64,000 bases of DNA from Candidatus Bacteroides merdavium (lineage in GTDB: Bacteria > Bacteroidota > Bacteroidia > Bacteroidales > Bacteroidaceae), in NCBI GenBank assembly GCA_019116805.1, contig DXAV01000019.1, positions 1-64,000 of the forward strand. Reading direction: 5' to 3'. The position numbers and the translations under genes are program-made. Shown here piece by piece: positions 42,316 to 51,613 of the stretch. The notes under the pieces are model-generated. The model saw only the letters and a list, made by a program, of their open reading frames with translations, made no database searches and was not told where the DNA came from. Positions within the stretch are counted from its first letter, which is position 1. Each line of letters starts with the position of its first letter.

Positions 42316-43635
42316 TTATCTTTTTTCATACAGCGAATAAACAATCGGTTTGCGGAGCGACATCCACGCCGGCAGAAGGGCCGACAGCAGGTTCAGCGCC
42401 AGACAGAGCAGGAAGGCGATAACAAAGACGGCAGGCGCGAAAAGCATCTCGCCCGACACGTAGACGTTGGCATCCTGCGGAGCCTCCACCATCCAGTCTT
42501 TGAGCAGCGTGAAGATCCATTCGCGGCTCAGGTAAACGGTGGTCCAGGCCAGTATCAGGCCCAGCAAACCGCCCGCCAGCGTCAGGAAGAAGTTCTCCCA
42601 CATCACCTGCGAGAGCAGCACCCGCCTGCCCGCGCCGAACGACTTGCGCACGCCCATCTCGGCCAGGCGGCTCTCCATGCGGCTGGCAATGAGGCCGCTC
42701 AGGTTGAGCGCGGGCACCAGCAGAAGCACCAGCACCACAACAACCAGATAGGCCACCGTCTTCCAGGGGTTGAAGCTGGCGTCCGACGGATAGCTCTGGA
42801 AGACGCTCAACCAGTGCGAAGTAGGCTGCTTCCACAGCTCCATCTGCCACTGCTCCTTGTTCTGCAGGTTCAGCCGCCTCGTCACGTCCGCGATTTCCGC
42901 CCGCAGAGCATCGGCCTGCGCCCCGTCCTTCACCAGGAACGTGACGGAAAAGCCGCCGCAATAGGGGAAGTAGGCGGCAAGCGCTTTTCTGTAGTTCGGG
43001 GCGGTCGAATAAGGCAGGTAGACCTGCGCATACGACTGCGAGGTGAGGAAGCTGGCACCGCGCACCACGCCGCAGACCCGACAATTCACATAGTCCAGCG
43101 AGAACGAACGCCCCACGACTCCCTCGACGGTGCCGAACAGGCGGCGGGCCAGGTCGTCGGAGATGACGGCCTCGTGGATGCCGCTCTCCAAGTCGGCTTC
43201 GGTAAACGGATGCCCCTCCAGAAAACGGAGCGGATAGATGCGGAAGAAAGCAGGGTCCACCAGCTTCACCGCCGGACGGAAATCACCGCTGCGGTCGGCG
43301 GGCTGGATGTAGCCGCCCTCCTCCATGTCGCTTCCCAGCTGGGCCGACACCGCCATCACGTTCTTCAGCGGATACACCCAGTCCTGAAGAGCCTGATAGG
43401 ACAAGCCGTCCTGCAACGTCGATTTCCTTTCATCCGAATGGAAACTGGCGCTGGTCAGGTACAAGATGTTCGCCCGGTTCTCCTCGGGGTATACAGGTGC
43501 CAGCTTCACGTAATAAACCAGCGCCATCACGACCGTCATGGCAATGGCCAGCCCCGTACCGGCAATGTAGAGCGTACTGAACAGGCGGTTCTGCCTGAAC
43601 AACGCAAGGGCTTGTCTGAAATAGGTCTTTAGCAT
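42316..43635 (-). CDS. FtsX/MacB-type ABC permease, pair 3 first member
   Basis: 439 residues. It starts MLKTYFRQALALFRQNRLF, and the first roughly 33 codons are almost identical in DNA to those of the permease at 44984. Downstream the two diverge in the periplasmic domain. The coupling segment is RLAEMGVRKSFGAGRR; the end is LPAWMSLRKPIVYSLYEKR. Confidence 0.9.
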   Translation of the reverse strand: MLKTYFRQALALFRQNRLFSTLYIAGTGLAIAMTVVMALVYYVKLAPVYPEENRANILYLTSASFHSDERKSTLQDGLSYQALQDWVYPLKNVMAVSAQLGSDMEEGGYIQPADRSGDFRPAVKLVDPAFFRIYPLRFLEGHPFTEADLESGIHEAVISDDLARRLFGTVEGVVGRSFSLDYVNCRVCGVVRGASFLTSQSYAQVYLPYSTAPNYRKALAAYFPYCGGFSVTFLVKDGAQADALRAEIADVTRRLNLQNKEQWQMELWKQPTSHWLSVFQSYPSDASFNPWKTVAYLVVVVLVLLLVPALNLSGLIASRMESRLAEMGVRKSFGAGRRVLLSQVMWENFFLTLAGGLLGLILAWTTVYLSREWIFTLLKDWMVEAPQDANVYVSGEMLFAPAVFVIAFLLCLALNLLSALLPAWMSLRKPIVYSLYEKR

Positions 43636-43682
43636 ACGTATTTATTATTATAATAGTCAAATAGCCAGCTTGTCAACAGAAC

Positions 43683-44978
43683 TCACTCATCCCTCAGAGC
43701 CTCGGTCGGCGGGATGCTGCTGATGCGGCGCGCAGGGATATAAATGCCCACCAGCACCACAGCCAGCAATACGAGATAGACAATGAAAGACACAATACAG
43801 AAATGCAGACCGAAGTTCTGTACCCAGTAAGAGCCGGTGGTCTCCATGCCCGTCTGTCCCTTGGCCAGTCCTTCACTGATTGCATATTGCAAATAAAGGA
43901 TACACCCTATCAGAGCAGAAGCGGTGGTAAGCACTATCCCTTCGCCCAACAGGAAACGGACTATGCTTCCCGGCGTGGCACCATAGGACAGCATGACGCC
44001 CACTTCCTCGCGGCGGGTACGTGTCTGCACCCAGAACGTTCCGGCTACCCCCAGACAGAGATTGACAAGGAAGAACACCGCCATCGCCACGTTGCGCTGG
44101 TAAAGCGTCGTCGTTCCCGCATACTCGCGTCGGGCTATCAGTTGCCGGTAGGGCTCCACCTTCTGCGCATACAGATTGCCCGCATGCAGCTCGCGCACCA
44201 TCCACGGGTGGAAGCGGTGCAGAAAGCGCTCCATGCCGACGCCGTCTTCCAGCCGGACCAATATTTTGACATCATTGGGGAAATAACTCAGGTTGACTGT
44301 ATGCATCGGAACAAAAGCCACCGGTATGGGTTGCCAGTCGCTATACATGCGGAAAGTGGCTGTCGCGCCTACTACATCCGTGTACAGCGTATCCTGGCTT
44401 CGAGGTATCCAGAAACGGCGTCCCTGCGGATTGTCTGTATGGAAAAAGGCTTCCAACGTATTCTCCGTCAGTACCAAATCGCCGTCTTTATAAGGATAAT
44501 CGGAAAGCGCGGCCGGCGTCAGTCCCTTGGCCGGACGGAAGCCATAGGTTTCGAAAAACTGTGTATGGGGCAGGAATTCGATGTAGCGCATGCGGCAGAC
44601 GGTGGTGTCGCCTGCCGGTATCCGGGTCATGGTTCCCTGCCCTTGCGAGTTGGGATACAGCCAGCCTAAAAGAGGAGTGGCATGCTCCACTTCGGGATAG
44701 TTGCGCACCCGCTGCACGAGGTTGTCGTAGGCCTGCATCAGCGAGGCCGAGTCGGTGGCCTGTTCATCGTAACCGGGCGCATTGGGGCGGTACATGTTCA
44801 GCGACACCAGGCAGAGACGGTCGGCATCATAGCCCAAGGGAATCATCCGGTCGTGCGTCACGACTATCACCGGGTCGAATATCACCCACGACACGATGCA
44901 CACAACAATCAGTTCGGCCAGCAACCAGCCGTTGCGGCGACGACGGGACCATAAGGTTTTAAAGATGAGTTTCAACAT
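43683..44978 (-). CDS. FtsX/MacB-type ABC permease, pair 2 second member
   Basis: 431 residues with start LWSRRRRNGWLLAELIVVC, periplasmic domain about 45-290, coupling segment TRREEVGVMLSYGATPGS and end PARRISSIPPTEALRDE. It begins five bases after the stop of its partner, so the pair is translationally close. Confidence 0.9.
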   Translation of the reverse strand: MLKLIFKTLWSRRRRNGWLLAELIVVCIVSWVIFDPVIVVTHDRMIPLGYDADRLCLVSLNMYRPNAPGYDEQATDSASLMQAYDNLVQRVRNYPEVEHATPLLGWLYPNSQGQGTMTRIPAGDTTVCRMRYIEFLPHTQFFETYGFRPAKGLTPAALSDYPYKDGDLVLTENTLEAFFHTDNPQGRRFWIPRSQDTLYTDVVGATATFRMYSDWQPIPVAFVPMHTVNLSYFPNDVKILVRLEDGVGMERFLHRFHPWMVRELHAGNLYAQKVEPYRQLIARREYAGTTTLYQRNVAMAVFFLVNLCLGVAGTFWVQTRTRREEVGVMLSYGATPGSIVRFLLGEGIVLTTASALIGCILYLQYAISEGLAKGQTGMETTGSYWVQNFGLHFCIVSFIVYLVLLAVVLVGIYIPARRISSIPPTEALRDE

Positions 44979-44983
44979 AATCC

Positions 44984-46306
44984 TTACCTTTTCTCATAAA
45001 GTGAATGTACAATCGGGTTACGCAAAGACAGCCATGCCGGCAGGAGAGCCGAAAGTGTGTTCAGCACCAGGCAGAACACCAGGGTTATCAGGAAAACAGC
45101 AGGCGCAAACAGCATTTCGCCCGACACATGGACATCGGTCCCGTCGGGTACCAGCCAGGCATAACGGTCGAATACGCGGAACACCCACTCCCTGCAACCG
45201 TACAAAGCAATCCAGGCTACCACCAGTCCCAAGACTCCACCGGTCAAGGTCAGCAGGAAATTCTCCCACAACACTTGTGAGAGCAGCTTGCTCCGTCCGC
45301 CTCCAAAAGCCTTGCGGATGCCCATTTCAGGCAAGCGGCTTTCCATGCGGCTGGCTATCAGCCCGCTCAGGTTCAAGGCGGGCACCAGCAACAAAGCCAG
45401 CAGGATGAACAACAGATAGCGGACGGCCCTCCACCAGTCGCCCCCTCCTCCACCGACCGACATCATGAGAGATGCACGCAGATGGGAAACCGGATCACCC
45501 TCAATGTTCATCTTCAGCCCGTCGGCCTCGTGCAGCAGATTCTGCTTCCGCACAATTTCGTGAACTTCGTCGCACAGAGCCTCACCCTGTTTCCCGTCTT
45601 CCACCCATACTGTCACCTGGAAGGGACCGCAATAAGGCACCTCTGGATAGGCGGCATCGCGATACCCCTCCACCGTACTGTAAGGTACATACAGGTCGGC
45701 ATACGAACGGCTTGTCAGATAACTGGCCCCACGGACCACTCCGCAAACCTGATAGGCTTCGTAATCCAACAGGAACTGGCGGCCTATGACTCCCTGCTCT
45801 TCGCCAAACAGACGACGGGCCAGTTTGTCGGTAATCACGGCCTTGCGGATGCCGCTCTCCAGATCGGCCTGCGTAAAAGGCTGCCCCTCGAAAAAACGGA
45901 ACGCATAGATACGGAAATAAGCCGGATCGGTTTCGACAATCTGCACCGCGAAATCACCGCTACGGTCGGAAGGCTGGATGTACTTCACCGCTCCGAAGGT
46001 GGAAGCACTCACCTCACGGGCATTCTTCAACGGATAGAACCATTCCTGCAACGCCCTGTACGAATAAGCATAGCTCCACGACTGAAAACGACCGTCCTTG
46101 TTCCGCTCGAAAGATGTCCCCGACAGGTAATACGTGTTTCCACGGTTCACCTCGGGATAGACAGGCGCCAGCTTCACATAGTAAACTACCGCCACAATCA
46201 CCGTCATGGCGATAGCCAGCCCCGTACCGGCAATGTAGAGCGTACTGAACAGGCGGTTCTGCCTGAACAACGCAAGGGCTTGTCTGAAATAGGTCTTTAG
46301 CATCAT
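44984..46306 (-). CDS. FtsX/MacB-type ABC permease, pair 2 first member
   Basis: 440 residues, sharing the N-terminal helix (RLFSTLYIAGTGLAIAMTVI) with the permease at 42316. The coupling segment is RLPEMGIRKAFGGGRS and the end LPAWLSLRNPIVHSLYEKR. A Gly-rich patch (SVGGGGGDWW) stands just before the second membrane helix and is not seen in the paralogues. Confidence 0.9.
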   Translation of the reverse strand: MMLKTYFRQALALFRQNRLFSTLYIAGTGLAIAMTVIVAVVYYVKLAPVYPEVNRGNTYYLSGTSFERNKDGRFQSWSYAYSYRALQEWFYPLKNAREVSASTFGAVKYIQPSDRSGDFAVQIVETDPAYFRIYAFRFFEGQPFTQADLESGIRKAVITDKLARRLFGEEQGVIGRQFLLDYEAYQVCGVVRGASYLTSRSYADLYVPYSTVEGYRDAAYPEVPYCGPFQVTVWVEDGKQGEALCDEVHEIVRKQNLLHEADGLKMNIEGDPVSHLRASLMMSVGGGGGDWWRAVRYLLFILLALLLVPALNLSGLIASRMESRLPEMGIRKAFGGGRSKLLSQVLWENFLLTLTGGVLGLVVAWIALYGCREWVFRVFDRYAWLVPDGTDVHVSGEMLFAPAVFLITLVFCLVLNTLSALLPAWLSLRNPIVHSLYEKR

Positions 46307-46321
46307 GTTTCGGTTTTATAT

Positions 46322-47632
46322 TTATTCTTCCCTCAACGCCTCCACCGGCAGCGTACGGGCCGCACGGCGTACAGGGATATACGTTCCGACCAGCGCTATC
46401 AACACCAGAACCAGGTAGCTGAGTGCAAGCACCACGGTGAAGTGGAAGCCGAAACGGTTTTGCCCGTAGGCGGGATTGGGCACAAACTTGTCATTCATCT
46501 CTACCGTGTACAGGCCGTTGACATGGGCATGATAGAGCAGGAAGGGAATGACCAGCACAAAGGCCACCGTCAACAACAGCCAGGCTTCGATGAGGAACTG
46601 CCGCACGATGCACCCTTGCGAAGCGCCCATGCTGCGCATCACCCCAATCTCGCCGCGACGGGCGTTGCTGCGTATCCAGAAGGTGCCCACCATGCCCAGG
46701 AAGATGCAGAGCAGGGCGAAACCCGTCAGGGCGTATTGCAGGCGGAGCTTGTTGGTGACGCCGCTCTTCATGGCATAGTCCTCACTCAGCTCCGAAAATT
46801 CCTTCAGGCTGTCGAAGTAGAAGTTGCCTACGGAGAGCTGCGGCGCCACTTCCTGCTGGAAACGCTGCTTGAAGGCCGATACGTCCACACCCGGCTTCAG
46901 ACGGATGACAAAATTGTACCACCACGGCATATACGGACTTCCATACATTTCGCTGTACATGGTGACAATGAGCGGATAAGGCTGCTCGTAGTCGCGGTGC
47001 TTGAAGTCGCGGAATACACCCGCTACCTCCAAAGCATCCTCTCCCTGGTAGACTTTCTTTCCCACGGCATCGGCCGTACCGAACAGGCGCTGAGCCAGCC
47101 GTTCGGAGATGAATGCCTTGTCTTCCACCTGTTCAGGCACCTGGATGTCACCACCCGTACGGGCATCCTTCATGCCATAGGTATGAAGCATATTGCTGCC
47201 ATCGGTTGCCACAAAACTATAAGTCTGGGCATGTACGAAACCTTCCCTTTTGTGCAAAGAGGCGGTATCGGCATAGATTTGCGTACCGCTCCACGAGTTG
47301 CTACAAGGGAAACTTTGATTACCGGAGATGGTCCAGCACTCCACCTCGGGCTGCTCGCGTACGATGCGGGCAAGGCGTGTGTAGGCCACCAGATTCATCG
47401 AGTCGGAAGCCATGTCGGGGTCGAAGTTGCCGTTCGTCTCGTCGTACATGCCGATGTTCACCACGTAAAGCCTTTCGGGGTTATACCCTCGGTCGATGGT
47501 ACGGTTGGCGGTCAATACATAGATAGGGTCGATGACGGTCCAAAGGAAGAAACTGACGACCAGCAGTTCCAGGAATATCCAGCCGTTCTGACGACGCTGG
47601 TTCCATAGTTGGTGTAAGATGGTTTGAAGCAT
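46322..47632 (-). CDS. FtsX/MacB-type ABC permease, pair 1 second member
   Basis: 436 residues. Start LWNQRRQNGWIFLELLVVSF; coupling segment NARRGEIGVMRSMGASQG; end PVRRAARTLPVEALREE. It is the most divergent of the second members in the upstream cluster, consistent with being the older copy from which the others were duplicated; this is inference. Confidence 0.9.
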   Translation of the reverse strand: MLQTILHQLWNQRRQNGWIFLELLVVSFFLWTVIDPIYVLTANRTIDRGYNPERLYVVNIGMYDETNGNFDPDMASDSMNLVAYTRLARIVREQPEVECWTISGNQSFPCSNSWSGTQIYADTASLHKREGFVHAQTYSFVATDGSNMLHTYGMKDARTGGDIQVPEQVEDKAFISERLAQRLFGTADAVGKKVYQGEDALEVAGVFRDFKHRDYEQPYPLIVTMYSEMYGSPYMPWWYNFVIRLKPGVDVSAFKQRFQQEVAPQLSVGNFYFDSLKEFSELSEDYAMKSGVTNKLRLQYALTGFALLCIFLGMVGTFWIRSNARRGEIGVMRSMGASQGCIVRQFLIEAWLLLTVAFVLVIPFLLYHAHVNGLYTVEMNDKFVPNPAYGQNRFGFHFTVVLALSYLVLVLIALVGTYIPVRRAARTLPVEALREE

Positions 47633-47638
47633 GAGATT

Positions 47639-48943
47639 TTATCTTTTCGTATTCAACGATTCCATAATCGGATAGCGCATCGCCCCCAGCGCGGGCACGA
47701 GGGCCGACACCACATTGAGCACCACACACACGGCCAGCGCGCAGCCGAACACGGCGGGATTGAACAGCATCTCGGGCGTGAGCGACGTGGAGAGCGAAGT
47801 GTCGTAGATGTTCTTGTCGAACAGCGTCAGAATCCAGTCGCTGGCCGTCAGCACAATCAGGTAGGAGAACAACAGGCCTGCCAGACCGCCCAGCAACGTG
47901 AGCAACAGGTTCTCACAGAGCACCTGCTCCAGCAGGCGGCGGCGCGTAGCCCCATAGGCCTTACGGATGCCTAGCTCGGCAATGCGGCTGTCCATACGCG
48001 AGGAAATCATGCCACTCAGATTCAAGGAAGGGATGAAGAGCAGGGCCAGCAGGATGTAGAGGAAGTCCTTGGCCAGTTCCATCGTGTCGGGCGCCTTCTC
48101 CACATCCTGGCGGAAAGTGCTGAGCCAGTATGGATCGGGTTGCCCCATCAGGTCGTATTCATAATCCTTGTCCTGCTGGGTATAGCGCCGGAACACATCC
48201 TGCACCTCGCTGCGCACGGTTTCGAAGTTCTCCGCATCGTCCACCAGCAGCGACACAAACACATTGCCCAGCAAACCGAACCGATCCAGTTCTTTGGAGA
48301 TATACTGCGCATTGAGCAAGGGCAGCCACAGGTCGCCTGCCGTCTCGGGCGTAGCATTGGAAACATCCCGCACCACGCCGCACACGCGGTAGTCGCGTCC
48401 GTTGAAACTGAAATGACGCCCCGTCACTCCCTCGGTGGCGGCAAACAGCCGCTTGGCCAGCGACTCACCGATGACGGCCACTTGCGCCTTGGCCTCCACA
48501 TCTTCCTGCGTGAATGGCTGGCCGTCAACAAAACGGAAGGAAAAGACTTTCCAGAAAGCGCCGTTGGCAAAACGGGGAGTAGCTTTGAAGGGCTTTACGT
48601 CTGTGGCAGACACCTGATAATCTCCCCAAAAATCAATCACACTGCCCGCCACCTGCTCCACATGAGGCAACCCCGGCAGCATCTGGTCCACGACATAATA
48701 GGCCACGCCACCGTTGATGGTCCAGCTCTCGGGCTTGTCCTTCGGGTAGCGCTTTATCGGCTTCAACACCAGCGTGCGGTCGCGGTTATACTCGGGATAG
48801 ACGGGGCCGAACTTGACGTAGAAGATGATGAACAGTGTCATCACCAGCGCAATGGACAGACCCGTGCCCACCACGTAGATGCCTGTAAAGAGGCAGTTCT
48901 GCCGCATCAGGGTCCAGGCTTGTTTGAAATAATTCTTCAGCAT
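47639..48943 (-). CDS. FtsX/MacB-type ABC permease, pair 1 first member
   Basis: 434 residues. Start MLKNYFKQAWTLMRQNCLF, first helix FTGIYVVGTGLSIALVMTLF, coupling segment RIAELGIRKAYGATRR, end MRYPIMESLNTKR. It is the first permease transcribed after the adaptor gene, separated from it by a 228-bp gap filled with CACAGAG repeats. Confidence 0.9.
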   Translation of the reverse strand: MLKNYFKQAWTLMRQNCLFTGIYVVGTGLSIALVMTLFIIFYVKFGPVYPEYNRDRTLVLKPIKRYPKDKPESWTINGGVAYYVVDQMLPGLPHVEQVAGSVIDFWGDYQVSATDVKPFKATPRFANGAFWKVFSFRFVDGQPFTQEDVEAKAQVAVIGESLAKRLFAATEGVTGRHFSFNGRDYRVCGVVRDVSNATPETAGDLWLPLLNAQYISKELDRFGLLGNVFVSLLVDDAENFETVRSEVQDVFRRYTQQDKDYEYDLMGQPDPYWLSTFRQDVEKAPDTMELAKDFLYILLALLFIPSLNLSGMISSRMDSRIAELGIRKAYGATRRRLLEQVLCENLLLTLLGGLAGLLFSYLIVLTASDWILTLFDKNIYDTSLSTSLTPEMLFNPAVFGCALAVCVVLNVVSALVPALGAMRYPIMESLNTKR

Positions 48944-48957
48944 AGCTATTTCTTGTT

Positions 48958-49166
48958 TGTTTCACCACAGAGGGTGCAGAGTTTTTATTGAGTTCACCAC
49001 AGATTACACAGATTGACACAGATTGTGGATTATCTGTGATTCCTTGGTTCACTTCCAATTATACAGACGATACAAATACGTTGCACGAATCTGTGATAAT
49101 CTGTGTAATCCGTGGTGCAACATACACATATTTCCTCTGTGAAACTCTGTGTACTCTGTGGTGAGC
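48958..49166. repeat. CACAGAG / CAGATTACACAGATT repeat element
   Basis: TTCACCACAGAGGGTGCAGAG and ACCACAGATTACACAGATTG on the left are answered by AATCTGTGTAATCCGTGG and CTCTGTGTACTCTGTGGTGA on the right, two nested inverted repeats of about 210 bases. They lie between the adaptor gene and the first permease gene and could fold in the transcript. Confidence 0.88.
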
Positions 49167-49171
49167 GTTTC

Positions 49172-50422
49172 TTATTTCTTCAGTTTCAGCTTGTTCTTGT
49201 TCTTATACTGGCTCATGTCGCTCACCACCACCTGGTCGCCCGGTTTGAGACCCGAAATCACTTCGACGTACTCGAAGTTGGAGTCGCCCAGCTGTACCTT
49301 GCGCTTCACGAGCTGACCTTCACCGTCGCGCACAAAGAGGTCGTACTCGCCACGGCCCACATAGTACGAGGCGTTGGCCACGCGCATCACGTCTTCCTTC
49401 ACGGCGTTCATCACGTAGACATCGGTCTTCAGGCCCGAACGCAGGCGGCGGTTGCTGTCGTCCTCCAGCTGGACGGTGAAGGAGATGACGCCGTTCTTCG
49501 AAAGCGGGGTGACGCTGCTCACCTGCCCTTCCAGCTTCTCGCTGCCTATCTTCACGATGGCGCGCCCGCCGGCAGCCACACGGTCGCCGTAGGTATCGGC
49601 TATCTCGCCCTCCACCTTGAAGTGGCTCAAGTCGGAGATGACGGCTATCTGCGTGCCCTCGCCTACCTGCGCACCAATCTGGTTATTGATATAGGTAAGG
49701 ATAGCCTTGCGGGGCGAGCGTACCTGCGCATCGTCCAACGTACGTTTGGTTTCGGCCAGGCTCTTGCGGAAAATCTCATACTCCAGCTGCTTCACCTTCA
49801 GGTCGGCGGCTTTCACCTTACGCTCGTTGGCCAGCTGCTGGCGCAACTGCTCCAGCTCCAGTTTGCCCGTCTTGAAGTTCAGTTCCGCCTGATGCACACG
49901 GTCGGTCGTTCCCGATCCCAAGCTGTCCAGATAACGCTCGTTGCGAAGCTCCACCTCCATGCGGTTCAGCTTCATCTCGGACACCTTCACCTGCATCTCC
50001 AGGTCGCTCAGGTAAGTGCTGTTGTTCACCTCCAGCTGCTCCAGCTGGTAGCGCTTCATCTGCTCCTCGTCGAGCTGTTTCTTGTATTCGGTTTCGGCGC
50101 TCTGCAAGTCCAGCTTCAATATGGGTGTACCCACGTCCACACTGTCACCCCCTTTTTTATAGACTTCAAGGATGCGCGTGTTGATGGGCGAGTTGATAAT
50201 TTCTTCAAAGGCAGGTACTACCTTACCCGAAGCACTGACACTTACTTCGATAGTTCCTTGGTCTATGGTAGAAAAGACCAAATCCTTCTCTTTCACGCCT
50301 GTCCGCATCAGCGAAATGAGCACACTGAGCACCACCACACCTGCGACTCCTGCTACACCATAACGAATCAGTTTTTTGTTGCGCTCCCTACGGCGCTCTT
50401 CTTTGGGAATTTCTCTATCCAT
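49172..50422 (-). CDS. Periplasmic adaptor (HlyD/MacA-type membrane fusion protein)
   Basis: 416 residues. One N-terminal membrane helix (about 24-43) is followed by a split barrel-sandwich/lipoyl domain (about 65-95 and 245-290), a long coiled-coil hairpin (about 105-235, EYKKQLDEEQMKRYQLEQLE) and beta-barrel and membrane-proximal domains ending in LKPGDQVVVSDMSQYKNKN. It would link the permease-ATPase complex to the TolC-type channel. It is the first gene of the efflux locus, about 40 bases downstream of a sigma-54 promoter. Confidence 0.94.
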   Translation of the reverse strand: MDREIPKEERRRERNKKLIRYGVAGVAGVVVLSVLISLMRTGVKEKDLVFSTIDQGTIEVSVSASGKVVPAFEEIINSPINTRILEVYKKGGDSVDVGTPILKLDLQSAETEYKKQLDEEQMKRYQLEQLEVNNSTYLSDLEMQVKVSEMKLNRMEVELRNERYLDSLGSGTTDRVHQAELNFKTGKLELEQLRQQLANERKVKAADLKVKQLEYEIFRKSLAETKRTLDDAQVRSPRKAILTYINNQIGAQVGEGTQIAVISDLSHFKVEGEIADTYGDRVAAGGRAIVKIGSEKLEGQVSSVTPLSKNGVISFTVQLEDDSNRRLRSGLKTDVYVMNAVKEDVMRVANASYYVGRGEYDLFVRDGEGQLVKRKVQLGDSNFEYVEVISGLKPGDQVVVSDMSQYKNKNKLKLKK

Positions 50423-50463
50423 GGCAATAATTTTGAATTAGCTGTTTCAATCCATATACAGCC

Positions 50464-50479
50464 AGCAACTATCATGCCA
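50464..50479 (-). promoter_or_regulatory. Sigma-54 promoter of the efflux locus
   Basis: The minus strand reads TGGCATGATAGTTGCT: GG and GC elements at the required 12-base spacing, an excellent -24/-12 match. Transcription would start near 50452, about 30 bases before the adaptor ATG at 50422. Confidence 0.85.
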
Positions 50480-50523
50480 AAACAACAAATCACTGATTTT
50501 CAGATATAAGATATTATTCGAAA

Positions 50524-50563
50524 GTGTTCATTTTCGGACAGGTGTCCGATTTCGGGCGGACAG
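50524..50563. promoter_or_regulatory. Paired inverted repeats, candidate enhancer of the NtrC-type regulator
   Basis: Site 1 is GTGTTCA-N4-CGGACAG (50524-50541); site 2 is GTGTCCG-N8-CGGACAG (50542-50563). Site 1 starts 45 bases upstream of the -24 element, the same distance (within one base) as at the ATPase promoter. Site 2 ends just before the stop of the neighbouring gene. Confidence 0.78.
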
Positions 50564-50565
50564 TT

Positions 50566-51519
50566 TCACTCGTTCATGGCTCCGCAATGCGGACACATAC
50601 CCTTGTGCATCAGCTTGCCGCCACAACGACCGCAACGGTAGCGATCGGCACGCAACGACTGGCGAAACTTTCTGAAGAACACCCAGATGAAAGCGGCTAA
50701 AAAGACGTAACCCACATAGATGTGAGTGGTCAAGATAAAGAAGAAATAGCAAAAAATACAGGATGAAGCCAACCCCAACAGATAAAACACCGCCGCCGCA
50801 GGTGAAAGCTGACGAAATAGATCATCGAGCACGGCCAACAATACGATGACAAACATCCATATTCCAGCCAGGAACAACGAGAGGATAAAGGGAACTTTAA
50901 AGGGCGAAAGCGTAGGATTATAATAATAATGCTCCCACGTGTCGGGCACAAATACCTGTATCGACTCATAAATCGTGGCGCAACAGGCCATCAACAGGCA
51001 CAAGGCCAACGGGTAGAGGCTATCGATGTCATTGAAATAGACCATTTGCAACTGCTTGCGACGGAACGCACGTACCAGCCACACAGCCACAAAAAGGGCA
51101 AAGACCACCACGAAGTACGACGCATGGGTGTCGCTGAAGAGATAGATAGATTGGGAAATGCTGTCGTCGGGTACGCAACAACGCTTCATTTCGACCTCGC
51201 GTACCCAACCTTGTACCTCCTGCGAATGGGCCAGCTTCACCCAAACGGAATCTATCGAGTCGGCAGAATGGATGGCAAACTCGGCCACCACTACCCGATC
51301 GCCCTTGTACAACTGGTAATAGGCTCCTTTCACAGGCAACAAATCCAAACGCATGGAATCGGTCCGTACTTCCAAGTTGGTTCCCCACGTATAATGACGT
51401 TCATACAGATAGGTCAACGAGTCGCGTGTCCGTTGGGATAAGTCGGAGTTCTCCAAGTTGGGGCGGGAATAATGGCAGGAAGACAAAAAGAATAAAATGA
51501 AGAATAAAAAATGAGGCAT
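50566..51519 (-). CDS. Membrane lipoprotein with SH3-like domain and C-terminal zinc ribbon
   Basis: 317 residues from the ATG at 51519, chosen because it starts a lipoprotein signal (MPHFLFFILFFLSSC). The frame continues 27 codons upstream only through repeat DNA. After the lipid anchor a bacterial SH3-like stretch is plausible (about 40-115, with VQGWVREVEM). Then come about five membrane helices, and a cytoplasmic end with C-G-R-C ... C-P-H-C (two CxxC pairs in the last 22 residues), a zinc ribbon. Function unknown. It lies downstream of the U32-family gene in the same direction. Confidence 0.78.
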   Translation of the reverse strand: MPHFLFFILFFLSSCHYSRPNLENSDLSQRTRDSLTYLYERHYTWGTNLEVRTDSMRLDLLPVKGAYYQLYKGDRVVVAEFAIHSADSIDSVWVKLAHSQEVQGWVREVEMKRCCVPDDSISQSIYLFSDTHASYFVVVFALFVAVWLVRAFRRKQLQMVYFNDIDSLYPLALCLLMACCATIYESIQVFVPDTWEHYYYNPTLSPFKVPFILSLFLAGIWMFVIVLLAVLDDLFRQLSPAAAVFYLLGLASSCIFCYFFFILTTHIYVGYVFLAAFIWVFFRKFRQSLRADRYRCGRCGGKLMHKGMCPHCGAMNE

Positions 51520-51579
51520 GAAGCATCCGATGCGCCAAAGGTCATGAACCGTCCCGCACTTTCTTCCCAAACCACCGTT

Positions 51580-51613
51580 CTTTAATTCTTCATTCTCCAT
51601 TATTCACTCTCCA
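51580..51613. repeat. Short ATTCTTCATTC element
   Basis: TTAATTCTTCATTCTCCATT followed by ATTCACTCTCCATCATTCATT, one arm of the palindromic family, in the gap between two leftward genes. Confidence 0.6.

Noticed and set aside
51520-51600. N-terminal extension of the zinc-ribbon lipoprotein (MENEELKNGG...)
   Set aside because: It is translated from the ATTCTTCATTC element and would bury the lipoprotein signal.
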